This document shows positions 36,199 through 45,347 of a stretch of 64,000 nucleotides of DNA, one piece after another; positions within the stretch are counted from its first letter, which is position 1, and every line of letters starts with the position of its first letter. Source of the DNA: M1-B18 sp048264125 (lineage in GTDB: Bacteria > Bacillota > Clostridia > Peptostreptococcales > Natronincolaceae); assembly GCA_048264125.1 (NCBI GenBank), contig JBLXDM010000002.1, positions 248,001 through 312,000 on the forward strand, in the 5' to 3' direction. A program made the position numbers and the translations under genes. The notes under the pieces are model-generated. The model ran no database searches, was not told where the DNA came from, and saw only the letters and a program-made list of their open reading frames with translations.

Positions 36199-36906
36199 TT
36201 AATATTTATTTTCATCCACCCTGAGTCTTTCTACCAGCTGGCTCAAAATCCCCTCTATCTCTCTTGCTGTTTTTCTGTATACCTCCAGGGGCTGCCCAAA
36301 GGGGTCTATGATATCCAACTGTGGTATGCTTTCCTTCAGCTGCTGCAAAGTCTCTTCAGAGGACTGTATTTCAAGTCTGAACTCCTCCTCAATAGCCTCC
36401 ACCTCTTTATCTATTAATCTTAATTCCCTTAGCAAATTTTCCCGCCTATTTTTCAGCGCATTCATTCTCTTTGCATTTTTCATTAGGAATTGCTGCTTCT
36501 TTACCTCTATCTCTTTGTATATCCTATTCATTTCATCCAAAATATCATCGGTGCTTTTGCCTGTTGCAACGTATTCTCTAAGGGTAAAGACCTTTTCAAA
36601 TGCCTCAGGACAAATATCCAATACAGCTTTTTTATGATTTGCAGTCATGGTCAACACAAGGTCTGCCTCCTTAATCAGCTCTATGGTTAAGGGTCTGGCC
36701 TTATGCTTACAAAGAGAAATTCCGTATTCCTCCATTATTTTAATGGCTTGAGGAGAGGCCTTTTCTCCCTTCATAGCACCCGTTCCAGCAGAAGTTATCT
36801 TAATATTAGACTGATCCTCCAGCTTCTCCACCATGCTTCTGAAAAGAGCCTCCGCCATACTGCTTCGACAGGTATTTCCAGTACAAACAAATAATATAGC
36901 CTTCAT
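36199..36906 (-). CDS. Low-molecular-weight phosphatase (YwlE/arginine phosphatase-like) with coiled-coil insertion
   Basis: A 235-residue protein of the low-molecular-weight protein phosphatase fold. The P-loop is VCTGNTCRSS (about 7-16). The Thr after Asn, as in YwlE, suggests arginine-phosphatase rather than tyrosine specificity. The general-acid region DIIDPFG sits near 198-204. Normal family members have about 150 residues. Here roughly 75 residues rich in Lys, Glu, Leu and Arg (about 118-195) lie between the LREYV region and the DPFG motif and look like an antiparallel coiled coil. Position between sua5 and rpiB matches ywlE. The ATG at 36906 has AAGGGA upstream; an ATG three codons earlier is too close to it. 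Confidence 0.85.
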   Translation of the reverse strand: MKAILFVCTGNTCRSSMAEALFRSMVEKLEDQSNIKITSAGTGAMKGEKASPQAIKIMEEYGISLCKHKARPLTIELIKEADLVLTMTANHKKAVLDICPEAFEKVFTLREYVATGKSTDDILDEMNRIYKEIEVKKQQFLMKNAKRMNALKNRRENLLRELRLIDKEVEAIEEEFRLEIQSSEETLQQLKESIPQLDIIDPFGQPLEVYRKTAREIEGILSQLVERLRVDENKY

Positions 36907-36921
36907 ACCATCCATTCCCTT

Positions 36922-37974
36922 CTATACATGTATTACCTGATACCCGGAGGCCTTTATCAGCCTGTTCATAATAGCTCGTCCAACCTCTGCCTCCTCAACC
37001 CCCTCGGCAAGTATGACATCTACATCCGTGCTGTCAAATTCCCTCAGGATTCTAAACAAATTTGCAGCCATCATGCTGAGATTACTTCCCAGTCCCATTG
37101 ACTTAGCTACAGCATCCGCGTACAGGCTGTAGGTTTCATCCCTGCATATTATACCCACTTTCTTACCTTCCTTTATATATTTCTGCTTCATTTCATTTAT
37201 TTTATTTACAACGGCTGTTCTTTCTCCTATGATGACCAAAACCTCTGCCCTAGGGGAGTAATGGGTATATTTCATCCCCGGCGACTTGGGAGTAGCTCCC
37301 TCCATGCTTATTTTATCGAGGGCAGGGTCCTCCAGTACTTTGGTTCCCAGCACCTCCTCCAGCATTTCCTTTGTAATGCCTCCAGGTCTCAATATCATCG
37401 GTGCCTCTCCCGTCAGGTCCAGAACTGTAGATTCCAGTCCCACCTCGCAATCTCCACCATCAATGATAGCGTCCACTTTTCCCATTAAATCCTCCACCAC
37501 ATGGGCAGCAATAGTCGGACTTGGTTTGCCAGAGATATTTGCGCTAGGGGCTGCAATGGGTATCCCTGCTGCCTCGATGACTCCTCTCGCAATAGGATGG
37601 CTAGGAAGCCTTATTCCCACAGTTAGAAGTCCCGCAGTAACCTCTTGAGGTATCAACGGGCTCTTTTTAAAGAGTATTGTCAAGGGTCCAGGCCAAAAGG
37701 CCTCCATAGCCCTTAGGGCAGCCTTTGGTATTTCCTCCACCAGGGGTACTATGTCCTCAACCTTTGTAACATGAACGATCAGAGGATTATCCGATGGTCT
37801 TCCCTTTGCAGTAAATATCCCCTTGATAGCCTCCGGGTCCAGCGCATTGGCACCAAGACCATATACCGTTTCTGTCGGAAAGGCTACAGTTCCTCCATTT
37901 TTTAGTATAGCACCACAGCATTTTAAATCATTTTCATCTATGTTATCGCAATCCATTTTAAATATTTTAGTCAT
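36922..37974 (-). CDS. sua5: L-threonylcarbamoyladenylate synthase (Sua5 type)
   Basis: A 350-residue two-domain enzyme that makes threonylcarbamoyl-AMP for the universal t6A modification of tRNA. The YrdC domain shows FPTETVYGLGANAL and the KGRPSDNPLIVH signature near 51-62, with APSANISGKPSPT near 141-153. The extra C-terminal Sua5 domain follows SPGMKYTHYSPRAEV. The start overlaps the end of the PBP gene (TAATG), so it is translationally coupled to the FHA-FtsW-PBP group. Confidence 0.95.
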   Translation of the reverse strand: MTKIFKMDCDNIDENDLKCCGAILKNGGTVAFPTETVYGLGANALDPEAIKGIFTAKGRPSDNPLIVHVTKVEDIVPLVEEIPKAALRAMEAFWPGPLTILFKKSPLIPQEVTAGLLTVGIRLPSHPIARGVIEAAGIPIAAPSANISGKPSPTIAAHVVEDLMGKVDAIIDGGDCEVGLESTVLDLTGEAPMILRPGGITKEMLEEVLGTKVLEDPALDKISMEGATPKSPGMKYTHYSPRAEVLVIIGERTAVVNKINEMKQKYIKEGKKVGIICRDETYSLYADAVAKSMGLGSNLSMMAANLFRILREFDSTDVDVILAEGVEEAEVGRAIMNRLIKASGYQVIHV

Positions 37975-39353
37975 TAATCTAAGACGCCCCCTCTTAATGC
38001 CTGTATCATAAGCTCCCTTGCTACAGGTGCCGCTGCTGCTCCCCCGCTTCTTCCTTCTGTCTCCAATATTACAGCCACTGCAATTTTAGGTGCATCTGCT
38101 GGAGCGAAGCCAATAAACCATGCATGGCTTTCTCCTGTAGTATTTTCTGCGGTGCCGGTCTTTCCGGCAACCCTCACCCCTGAAATTGCAGCATTTTTTC
38201 CGGTTCCCTCCGTAACCACTGCCTCCATCATGGACTTCACCTCATTTGCGATATCCGGCGAAATAATTGTGATGCCTTCAGTGGTAAGCTCCCTCAGCTG
38301 TTTTCCCTCAGGGCTTTGTACCTCCTTCAGGATTCTGGGGCTCATCATAACCCCATCATTGGCAAAGATTCCAGCCATCAAAGCCATTTGAATCGGCGTA
38401 ACCAATAGCTTCCCTTGCCCTATGGCAACAGCCGCCAGCTCAGTTGGCTCTATGCTTCTAGTGTAGGGTATTCTGCTGGTTTGTATAGGTATATCCCCCG
38501 GCAGTGCTTTGCCGAAATAGAAGTCCTTTGCCATACTCAGCACCTCTACCCCCCCCAGCTCCAGAGCCATTCTGGCAAAGTTGGTGTTACATGAAACCGC
38601 CAGAGATCTCCTCAGATCCAGATAGCCGTGTCCTGGGTCCGATAGGGTATATCCATCCACCACAATACTGCCGGTACAGGTGTAATTGGAGTCTATACCG
38701 CCATTTGCCAGCACCGCTGCCGACATTATTACCTTGAAGGTGGAGCCCGGCGGATACATCCCCGCCAGCCCTCGGTTTAAGAGAGGACTTTCTTCGTTCA
38801 CCACAAGCTTATCCCAATCAGAATCCAATCTGTTGGGATTATAGTCAGGCTTGCTGACTATTGCAAGTATTTCACCGCTACGGGGGTCAATCGCAACTAC
38901 AGCTCCCTTTTTGCCTCTTAAGAGCCTTTCAGCCGTCTGCTGCAGCTGATGGTGCAGGGTTAAATAAACATGATTTCCCTTTATCGGCTCACCGGTGATT
39001 CTCTCCCGCAGCCTTGCTACTGTGCTGTCGGTTCCAATCGCCATCAATTCACTATTAAAATAGTCCTCTGCCCCTGTTCTTCCATATTGTTTGTGGTTGT
39101 AACCCACTATATGGCTATACATACTATCGAAGGGATAGCTACGGGTCATGGTCTCTTCCTCTACCAGGGTTTCTGCCAGCACCACTCCGGTGCGGTCATA
39201 TATAGTCCCCCGCACGGTATTTTCCTCCCGCTGCCATAGCCTCCTGTTATAGTTGTTCTGACTAACACCGGCAGCCATAAAAATCTGGAAGTAGGTAAGA
39301 TACCCAATGATACTGAAAAATAATATACAGGTTAAAACAATTAAATGTATCAT
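37974..39353 (-). CDS. Penicillin-binding transpeptidase (class B PBP)
   Basis: About 459 residues. One N-terminal membrane helix (MIHLIVLTCILFFSIIGYL) is followed by a short dimerisation region and the transpeptidase domain. The nucleophile motif is STFK (about 204-207), with SCN (about 254-256) and KTGTAE (about 398-403). It cross-links peptidoglycan together with the FtsW/RodA protein encoded just upstream. The frame extends to 39437, inside the upstream gene. I chose the ATG at 39353, right after that gene's stop; a TTG at 39371 with AGGAG upstream is possible. The set FHA-RodA-PBP also occurs in actinobacteria and other clostridia. Confidence 0.92.
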   Translation of the reverse strand: MIHLIVLTCILFFSIIGYLTYFQIFMAAGVSQNNYNRRLWQREENTVRGTIYDRTGVVLAETLVEEETMTRSYPFDSMYSHIVGYNHKQYGRTGAEDYFNSELMAIGTDSTVARLRERITGEPIKGNHVYLTLHHQLQQTAERLLRGKKGAVVAIDPRSGEILAIVSKPDYNPNRLDSDWDKLVVNEESPLLNRGLAGMYPPGSTFKVIMSAAVLANGGIDSNYTCTGSIVVDGYTLSDPGHGYLDLRRSLAVSCNTNFARMALELGGVEVLSMAKDFYFGKALPGDIPIQTSRIPYTRSIEPTELAAVAIGQGKLLVTPIQMALMAGIFANDGVMMSPRILKEVQSPEGKQLRELTTEGITIISPDIANEVKSMMEAVVTEGTGKNAAISGVRVAGKTGTAENTTGESHAWFIGFAPADAPKIAVAVILETEGRSGGAAAAPVARELMIQALRGGVLD

Positions 39354-39357
39354 CCTC

Positions 39358-40596
39358 TTATTGCTGTTCAAGTTCCATAAGCTCCTCTCCCTCGAGGGAT
39401 TTTTTAGATAGGGCCTGAAGTATGCCGAAGGCAACAAAGGCTGATATCAAGGAGCTGCCCCCATAGCTTACAAAGGGCAGGGTAACTCCCGTCAAGGGTA
39501 TCAGCTTAATAACGCCACCTATAATAATGAAGGTCTGGTAGCTGTAGGTAAGCGTAATCCCCAGTGCCACTATCTTACTAAAGGGCTCATTAATCGTCAT
39601 CGTAATTTTAAAGCCCCTATAAATCATTATAAAATACAGCAATACAACTGCGATCCCACCGAAGATACCCAGCTCCTCGCATATGGCGGAGAAAATAAAA
39701 TCCGTATGGACCTCCGGTATATATTCAGGTGTCCCCAAACCAAGGCCGGTGCCAAAAAAACCTCCCGCCGCTATAGCAAACAAGGACTGAGTAATTTGAT
39801 AGCCCCTGCCGGCAATATCCTTCCATGGGTTAATCCAGGTATCGAACCTTATCCTCACGTGATTCATTGTATAATAGCTGAAAACGCCAATGAGACCAGC
39901 GGCAGCAATATTATACAAAAATAGCTTTATATCCGTCTGATAAATATAGTAAATGCTTATAAACACACCAAAAAACAGCATAGCCATTCCCATGTCCCGC
40001 TGTAATGTCAATAGAACAATATGAAAATACACAATGCCTAAAAAGACATAGGTGTTTTTTAGCTTTTCAGGATATTTGAAATATGCCGCCAGCATGAATA
40101 TAAAAAACAGCTTTATGGCCTCCGCAGGCTGGAAATTAAAGCTCCCTATCCTTATCCAGTTGGTGGCCCCCTTTATGGTGGTGCCAAATACAAAGGTTAC
40201 AACAAACAGGAATAAAGAGCCTGCGATATACACATATATCCCTCTGTCCCATAGCTTAATCCACCTAAATAAAAAGTAAGCCATAAAATACAGCACTGCA
40301 GCAATACCGAACCAGGTAATCTGCCGAAAGCCATACTCGGGATTTAAACGATACAGCATGGCAACGCCAAGACTGGTGAGTATTGAAATAATCAGGAATA
40401 TGTACTGATCCCCCATGTCGAGCTTAATGATTAAATAATAGCATATCACCATCAGTAGCGTTAATAAAACGCCTGCTATCAAAATAGACCGATCGAAGGG
40501 GCCAACCATAAGAAAGAGCAAGCCAAAAAACATAAAATTTATAAAGATTAATATGTTAATAGGTCTACCCAACACCAATTTTCCAAAGAGAAACAT
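39358..40596 (-). CDS. FtsW/RodA/SpoVE family peptidoglycan polymerase
   Basis: A 412-residue SEDS-family glycosyltransferase with about ten membrane helices that polymerises lipid II. The SEDS signature appears in AEAIKLFFIFMLA, in FGTGLGLGTPEYIPEVHTDF (family consensus with the catalytic Asp) and in FVSYGGSSLISAFVAFGILQ near the C-terminus. Elongation (RodA) is favoured over division (FtsW) by pairing with a non-FtsI-type PBP and a FHA gene. The start overlaps the FHA stop codon. Confidence 0.93.
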   Translation of the reverse strand: MFLFGKLVLGRPINILIFINFMFFGLLFLMVGPFDRSILIAGVLLTLLMVICYYLIIKLDMGDQYIFLIISILTSLGVAMLYRLNPEYGFRQITWFGIAAVLYFMAYFLFRWIKLWDRGIYVYIAGSLFLFVVTFVFGTTIKGATNWIRIGSFNFQPAEAIKLFFIFMLAAYFKYPEKLKNTYVFLGIVYFHIVLLTLQRDMGMAMLFFGVFISIYYIYQTDIKLFLYNIAAAGLIGVFSYYTMNHVRIRFDTWINPWKDIAGRGYQITQSLFAIAAGGFFGTGLGLGTPEYIPEVHTDFIFSAICEELGIFGGIAVVLLYFIMIYRGFKITMTINEPFSKIVALGITLTYSYQTFIIIGGVIKLIPLTGVTLPFVSYGGSSLISAFVAFGILQALSKKSLEGEELMELEQQ

Positions 40597-41039
40597 TAGT
40601 CCACCTCTTTTACAAAAAGAAACTCTACCTGGCCGATGCCTATTCTGTCACCGTTTTTTACCTCAGCTACGTCCTGAAGCTTTACGCCATTCAAATAGGT
40701 GCCGTTTACACTTCCCAAATCCTCAAGAAAATAAGCACCCTCATCCATCGTCAGCTTGCTATGCTGGGTGGAGATATACTTGTCCAATATCTGTATGTCG
40801 TTTTCCTTGCCTCTACCTATCGTAGTTTCATTATCCCTTAAATCGTAAAACTCCTGCACAACAAAGTCCAGACGTTCCTTCCGATTGATCAGCTTCAGAT
40901 AGGGGTAATCCTGATTTCTTATTCCACGCATATTAATCTGTTGAATGTCCAAATATATCAGCCGAATAATACTGTATATAAAATAATAAATCAATGCTAT
41001 AAATATGTACCGGACTATCCATGATAAAATAGTAACCAT
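40596..41039 (-). CDS. FHA domain membrane protein
   Basis: A 147-residue protein with an N-terminal membrane helix (about 5-28) and a C-terminal forkhead-associated domain that binds phosphothreonine peptides. FHA core residues are visible in TTIGRGKENDIQI (72-84), STQHSKL and EDLGSVNGTYLNG (112-124). It is the first gene of a FHA-SEDS-PBP operon and probably ties wall synthesis to Ser/Thr-kinase signalling (PrkC-type). No kinase gene lies in this window. AAGGTG precedes the ATG. Confidence 0.93.
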   Translation of the reverse strand: MVTILSWIVRYIFIALIYYFIYSIIRLIYLDIQQINMRGIRNQDYPYLKLINRKERLDFVVQEFYDLRDNETTIGRGKENDIQILDKYISTQHSKLTMDEGAYFLEDLGSVNGTYLNGVKLQDVAEVKNGDRIGIGQVEFLFVKEVD

Positions 41040-41108
41040 GATAAATCACCTTAACCTTTGACAATATATCTATTATTTTATACCAAAATTAAGTAATTTA
41101 ACAGCTTT

Positions 41109-41846
41109 CTAAAAGGTTTTTGATATTAATACCCCCAGCATAAAGCCAAATATGGCAAAAATCGTTGAAATCTTCCCATTGTCCAACTCCTTACCCTTTG
41201 GAATCAATTCTCCAACAGTGATATAAAGCATAGTACCGCCGGCAAAGGCAAGGCATAAACCAATCAGGCTATAGGAAATTTTTCCTACAATAGCCCCCAG
41301 ATATGCACCCAGTCCCATGGGAGCCCCCGCCAAAAGCGTGGAAAGAAAGGCCTTCCATTTAGAGTAGCCCCCCACCCTCATGGGTGTAACCATCGCTATG
41401 CCTTCAGGCATGTTATGAAGCGCTATAACTATCGCCAGACCAAAGCCCATCTTTGCTTCCGCCGCAATACCCGAGCCGATGGCAAGACCCTCGGGAAAGT
41501 TGTGAAGGGCAATGCCAATGCCCAATAAAATACCTGTCTTAATATAGTTTTGTCCGGACCTTCCCCTGACATACTTTAGATTTGAAATAAAGGAGTCTAA
41601 AAAAGAAGCCATTATTGCCCCTACCCCCAGACCGATGGTTACGCCTTCAACCCCGCCTATTCTATAGGCCTCCGGCAACAGCTCAAAGGAGACCACCGCC
41701 AGCATAAGACCACTGGATAGCCCTATAATACCGCTTAGGAATTTTTTAGAGGGCTTATTTAATACAAAGGAAATCAGCCCCCCCATTCCGGTCCCTATTA
41801 CCCCAACAGACAAGCCTATCAAAGTGGTCCTCATTAAATCATTCAA
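41109..41846 (-). CDS. ZIP family metal transporter (GufA/ZupT-like)
   Basis: A 245-residue protein with eight predicted helices. The metal-binding motifs HNFPEG (115-120) and HNMPEG (144-149) are characteristic of ZIP transporters taking up zinc, iron or manganese. GGGGG lies 7 bases before a TTG start at 41846; the ATG five codons later is an alternative. It is not part of the B. subtilis-like backbone and stands alone between prfA and the FHA gene. Confidence 0.92.
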   Translation of the reverse strand: MNDLMRTTLIGLSVGVIGTGMGGLISFVLNKPSKKFLSGIIGLSSGLMLAVVSFELLPEAYRIGGVEGVTIGLGVGAIMASFLDSFISNLKYVRGRSGQNYIKTGILLGIGIALHNFPEGLAIGSGIAAEAKMGFGLAIVIALHNMPEGIAMVTPMRVGGYSKWKAFLSTLLAGAPMGLGAYLGAIVGKISYSLIGLCLAFAGGTMLYITVGELIPKGKELDNGKISTIFAIFGFMLGVLISKTF

Positions 41847-41915
41847 AGTGATTCCCCCTATTATAACTAATTATTGCTGACATTAGTATGTATATTCCTA
41901 ATCTAGGGGGAATAT

Positions 41916-41984
41916 GAGAGCACAGGGGGACGGTTCTTCTGTGTCCCCTTTAAGGACACAGAAGAACCGTCCCCCTGTGCTCTC
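41916..41984. repeat. Perfect 31-bp inverted repeat H1 (GGGGACGGTTCT family)
   Basis: Arms 41916-41946 and 41954-41984 are fully complementary with a 7-base loop. The core GGGGGACGGTTCTTCTGTGTC is close to H2 and H3. It sits 11 bases past the prfA stop and could stop transcription by its stem alone, though no T run follows. Confidence 0.9.
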
Positions 41985-41995
41985 TTGCTCTATTT

Positions 41996-43072
41996 CTATT
42001 GCTGCTGCACTTCCTTTAGCTTTTCAGCCTGGTCCGTTGTTATCAACGCATCCAGCATATCGTCAATCTCACCATCCAAAAAGGCATCCAGCTTATATAC
42101 CGTTACATTTATACGATGGTCGGTAATTCTGCCCTGTGGGTAGTTATAGGTTCTGATTCTTTCGCTTCTGTCGCCGGTTCCCACCTGGCTCCTTCTATTT
42201 TCGGCTATCTCACTTTGCTGCTCGTGAATCATCTTATCTAAGAGACGGGCCTTAAGCACCTTAATTGCCTTCTCCTTATTTTTATGCTGTGATTTTTCAT
42301 CCTGACAGGAAACCACCATTCCCGTTGGTAAATGCGTAACCCTAACAGCAGAGTCGGTGGTGTTAACGCTCTGTCCACCGGAGCCGGAGGAACGGAATAC
42401 GTCAATTCTTAATTCATTGGGATTTATTTCAAATTCAACATCCTCAACCTCAGGTAAAACCGCTACCGTTGCAGTGGAGGTATGTATTCTTCCACCGGAT
42501 TCGGTGGTTGGGATTCTCTGTACTCTGTGAACTCCGCTCTCGAACTTCAATTGAGAGTAGGCTCCCTTACCTTTTATCATAAAGATAACTTCCTTGTAGC
42601 CTCCCACGCCGGTCTCGTTGACGCTCATCAGCTCAACCTTCCAATTCCTTCTCTCCGCATATCTTGTATACATCCTGAAAAGAACCGCAGCAAAAAGCCC
42701 CGCCTCGTCTCCCCCTGCCCCTGCACGAATCTCAACGATAACGTTTTTCTCATCATTAGGGTCCTTTGGCAGCAGCATTATTTTAATTTCCTCTTGAAAT
42801 CTTTCGATATTCTGCTCCAGCTCAGAGATTTCCAGCTTCGCCATTTCTCTTAGCTCATCGTCGGCACTCTTATCATATAAAATTTCCTTTGCCTCCACCA
42901 GAGCATTTTGTGACTGCTTAAATTCCTTATACTTTAATACGATTTCCTCTAAATCTGAATGCTCCTTCATGTACTTTTTCCATTCAGACTGATTGTTAAT
43001 AACATCCGGATCACTGATCTTCTTGCCTAAATCAATATATTTTTCCTCAAGAAAGGCTAGTTTATCTAGCAT
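41996..43072 (-). CDS. prfA: Peptide chain release factor 1
   Basis: A 358-residue class I release factor that reads UAA and UAG. The catalytic GGQ is at 232-234 in GSGGQSVNTTDSAVR, and the codon-recognition tripeptide region RIPTTESGGRIHTS is near 186-199. It has PrmC as its modification enzyme, encoded directly upstream. GAGGTGAA precedes the ATG. A perfect hairpin (H1) follows the stop codon. Confidence 0.97.
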   Translation of the reverse strand: MLDKLAFLEEKYIDLGKKISDPDVINNQSEWKKYMKEHSDLEEIVLKYKEFKQSQNALVEAKEILYDKSADDELREMAKLEISELEQNIERFQEEIKIMLLPKDPNDEKNVIVEIRAGAGGDEAGLFAAVLFRMYTRYAERRNWKVELMSVNETGVGGYKEVIFMIKGKGAYSQLKFESGVHRVQRIPTTESGGRIHTSTATVAVLPEVEDVEFEINPNELRIDVFRSSGSGGQSVNTTDSAVRVTHLPTGMVVSCQDEKSQHKNKEKAIKVLKARLLDKMIHEQQSEIAENRRSQVGTGDRSERIRTYNYPQGRITDHRINVTVYKLDAFLDGEIDDMLDALITTDQAEKLKEVQQQ

Positions 43073-43149
43073 TAAAATTCACCTCAACACGTTTATTTTA
43101 CTCATCCAAGTATTATATCACAACAGTACATCCATTGTCACTGCTTTAA

Positions 43150-44034
43150 TTAGACTAACACTTGCATTTGCTTATTTTTCCCAACAACCACCCTGTCTAA
43201 ACCAGCAAGGTCCTTAATAATTCTGACCTCCTGAAAAGCCTGCGCTAAAAGCAGAGCCTCGACAGCCTCCCCTTGATCATACCCTATTTCCAGCATCAGC
43301 CAGCCGCAGGGCTTGAGGTAGCTATGGGCTTCAGCCACTATTTTTTTGTAAAAATCCAGACCATCCACCCCTCCTGAAAGGGCTAAATGGGGCTCAAAGG
43401 CCTTAACCTGGGGTGAAAGCCCCTCCACCACCACCTCCGGTATGTAGGGAGGATTTGACAATATGAAATCAAAGGCCTTACTCAAACCATCAGCTGCAAT
43501 GGCCTCATATAAATTGCCTAGCCGGAAGCGCACCCTACCCTCTACCCCCAAAGCCTCGGCGTTTCCTTTGGCAACCGTCAAGGCCTCCGGAGAAATATCA
43601 ATTGCGTATACCGTTGAAGCCTCAATAAGCTTAGCCAGACTGACAGCTATGGCACCGCTTCCTGTTCCTATATCCAAAAGGGTTATTTCTTTACCCTTAT
43701 ATTCCCTGGAATATATTGCCAAGGTCTCTTCAACAAGAATCTCAGTGTCTCCTCTGGGAATTAGCACCCTTTCATCCACGTAAAAATCCATCCCCATAAA
43801 TTCCTGCCGCCTTGTAATATATTGAATCGGCATATGGGACTTCCGCATTTCTATCATATCCCCATATTTACGACATATTTCCCGGGAAACTTCTCTTTCC
43901 GGGTATATGTGCAGTTGAATTCTGTCAAAATCCAGTAGATGACAAAGAATAACCTCAGCATCCAACTGAGGTGTATCTGAAATATCATTAAGCTCCGCTT
44001 TTGCCTTTTTAATCAGCTCTCCAACTGTTACCAA
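43150..44034 (-). CDS. prmC: Protein-(glutamine-N5) methyltransferase PrmC
   Basis: A 294-residue SAM-dependent methyltransferase that methylates the Gln of the GGQ motif of release factors. The SAM loop is DIGTGSGAIA (121-130) and the catalytic NPPY is at 194-197. AAGGAGG is 7 bases from the TTG start at 44034, which overlaps the end of the DUF1385 gene by 7 bases. Coupling DUF1385-prmC-prfA is typical of clostridia. Confidence 0.96.
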   Translation of the reverse strand: MVTVGELIKKAKAELNDISDTPQLDAEVILCHLLDFDRIQLHIYPEREVSREICRKYGDMIEMRKSHMPIQYITRRQEFMGMDFYVDERVLIPRGDTEILVEETLAIYSREYKGKEITLLDIGTGSGAIAVSLAKLIEASTVYAIDISPEALTVAKGNAEALGVEGRVRFRLGNLYEAIAADGLSKAFDFILSNPPYIPEVVVEGLSPQVKAFEPHLALSGGVDGLDFYKKIVAEAHSYLKPCGWLMLEIGYDQGEAVEALLLAQAFQEVRIIKDLAGLDRVVVGKNKQMQVLV

Positions 44035-44981
44035 TCTGCATCCTCCTTGTTTTCCACCAAGACACCCTTTAGGGCGGCTAAGGCAACCTCTATCTGGCTA
44101 TCATCAGGCTCCACCGTAGTCAAACGCTGCATCATCATTCCCGGGTAGCTTACCAGCGCCATTATCGGAGAGGTGCTTTTGCCTGCATAGCGAATAATCT
44201 CATAGGAAATGCCTGCAACCAAAGGCAGCAGTGCCAATCTTGAAACAACTCTAACCAGTAGGTTTGGCCAGCCTATCGTGGAAAATAAAATCATGCTTAC
44301 CATCATTACAATAAAGAGAAAGCTTGTACCGCAACGAGGATGCAGTGTTGAGTATTTCCTAGTGTTTTCTACAGTAAGCTCCTCACCATTCTCATAGCAA
44401 TATATGGCCTTATGCTCGGCCCCGTGGTATTGAAATACCCTTCTCATGTCCTCAAGCCTAGAGATCAACGAAACATATATTATAAATATGCTTAGTCTCA
44501 CAATGCCCTCTATTAGGTTTAAAAGTAGTCTGTTTTCCGTAAATCTTCTTAATAGAGATACCAAAAGCGTGGGACCTAGTATAAATATTCCCACCGACAA
44601 TAAAAGGGCTAGGAATACGGAAAAATACATAAGCACATCCATCGCCTTATCCTTAAATATCCTTTTCATAAATCTATCAAAGGCATCAGGCTCACTATCC
44701 GCCTGACCGGCCTCATCCAGCAGCTCGGCTGAATAGGTAAGGGACTTGACTCCCAATACCATAGAGTCGATAAGGGCTAGACCCCCTCTTAAAAATGGAA
44801 TTTTATTAATACCCAGCTTTTGGGTTATACCGCTTACGGCTTCTTTTTTTACGGTTATTCCTGAATCGGGAGTCCTTACAGCTATAGCAATCTCCTTAGG
44901 CCCCTTCATCATAACCCCCTCTATTAAGGCTTGCCCGCCTATGCTCGTTGGACGGCAGCTCTGTTGGTTATCTCTGCTCAT
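44028..44981 (-). CDS. DUF1385 membrane protein (YqhQ-like)
   Basis: A 317-residue membrane protein. The N-terminal IGGQALIEGVMMKGP is the hallmark of the family, with the central EHKAIYCYENGEELTVENTR and the LHPRCGTSFLFI segment following. Four or five membrane helices are predicted in the second half. Function is unsettled; the family is widely conserved beside prfA/prmC. GAGAGGGAG precedes the ATG. Divergent from tupBC, with MITE copy D between. Confidence 0.93.
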   Translation of the reverse strand: MSRDNQQSCRPTSIGGQALIEGVMMKGPKEIAIAVRTPDSGITVKKEAVSGITQKLGINKIPFLRGGLALIDSMVLGVKSLTYSAELLDEAGQADSEPDAFDRFMKRIFKDKAMDVLMYFSVFLALLLSVGIFILGPTLLVSLLRRFTENRLLLNLIEGIVRLSIFIIYVSLISRLEDMRRVFQYHGAEHKAIYCYENGEELTVENTRKYSTLHPRCGTSFLFIVMMVSMILFSTIGWPNLLVRVVSRLALLPLVAGISYEIIRYAGKSTSPIMALVSYPGMMMQRLTTVEPDDSQIEVALAALKGVLVENKEDADW

Positions 44982-45075
44982 TCTTTTCTCCCTCTCAACC
45001 TAGTTTTTATAGTCTATTCTAACATTATTATACCATAGAATAAGCTTTATTTATTTATTTTTAGGAAAGCTTAAT

Positions 45076-45267
45076 AATTGAGGAAATTGCATATTAGCAT
45101 AAAAGCCCATACATATTCTAGTTTATACAAAGTTAAAAGTTTATCGCGCATTGCCTAGGGCTAATAACATATAAAAATTATTCAAATTAGCCCGCGGGGC
45201 ACTAAGCAGGAAACTTTTGACTTTGTATAAACGTACTACTCCTCTTTATTGTGCAATTTCCTCAATT
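45076..45267. repeat. MITE-like repeat, copy D (best preserved)
   Basis: Outer inverted ends AATTGAGGAAATTGCAT and its complement (45251-45267). Inner arms 45121-45165 and 45186-45232 run from GTTTATACAAAGT to GGGCTAAT with few mismatches around an AT-rich centre of about 20 bases. There is no coding capacity. It lies in the DUF1385/tupB divergent region. Confidence 0.88.
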
Positions 45268-45347
45268 GGTAGTTTTTTATATTATAAGCAGGACTACCAC
45301 CTTCTATGGTAGAATATTTAGTGTATGGATTAAGGAGGTTGCAAATT

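Noticed and set aside
45240..45347. Promoter of tupBC
   Set aside because: Several TATAAT-like strings are present at the edge of MITE copy D, but none has a matching -35 at 16-18 bases, so no promoter is claimed.
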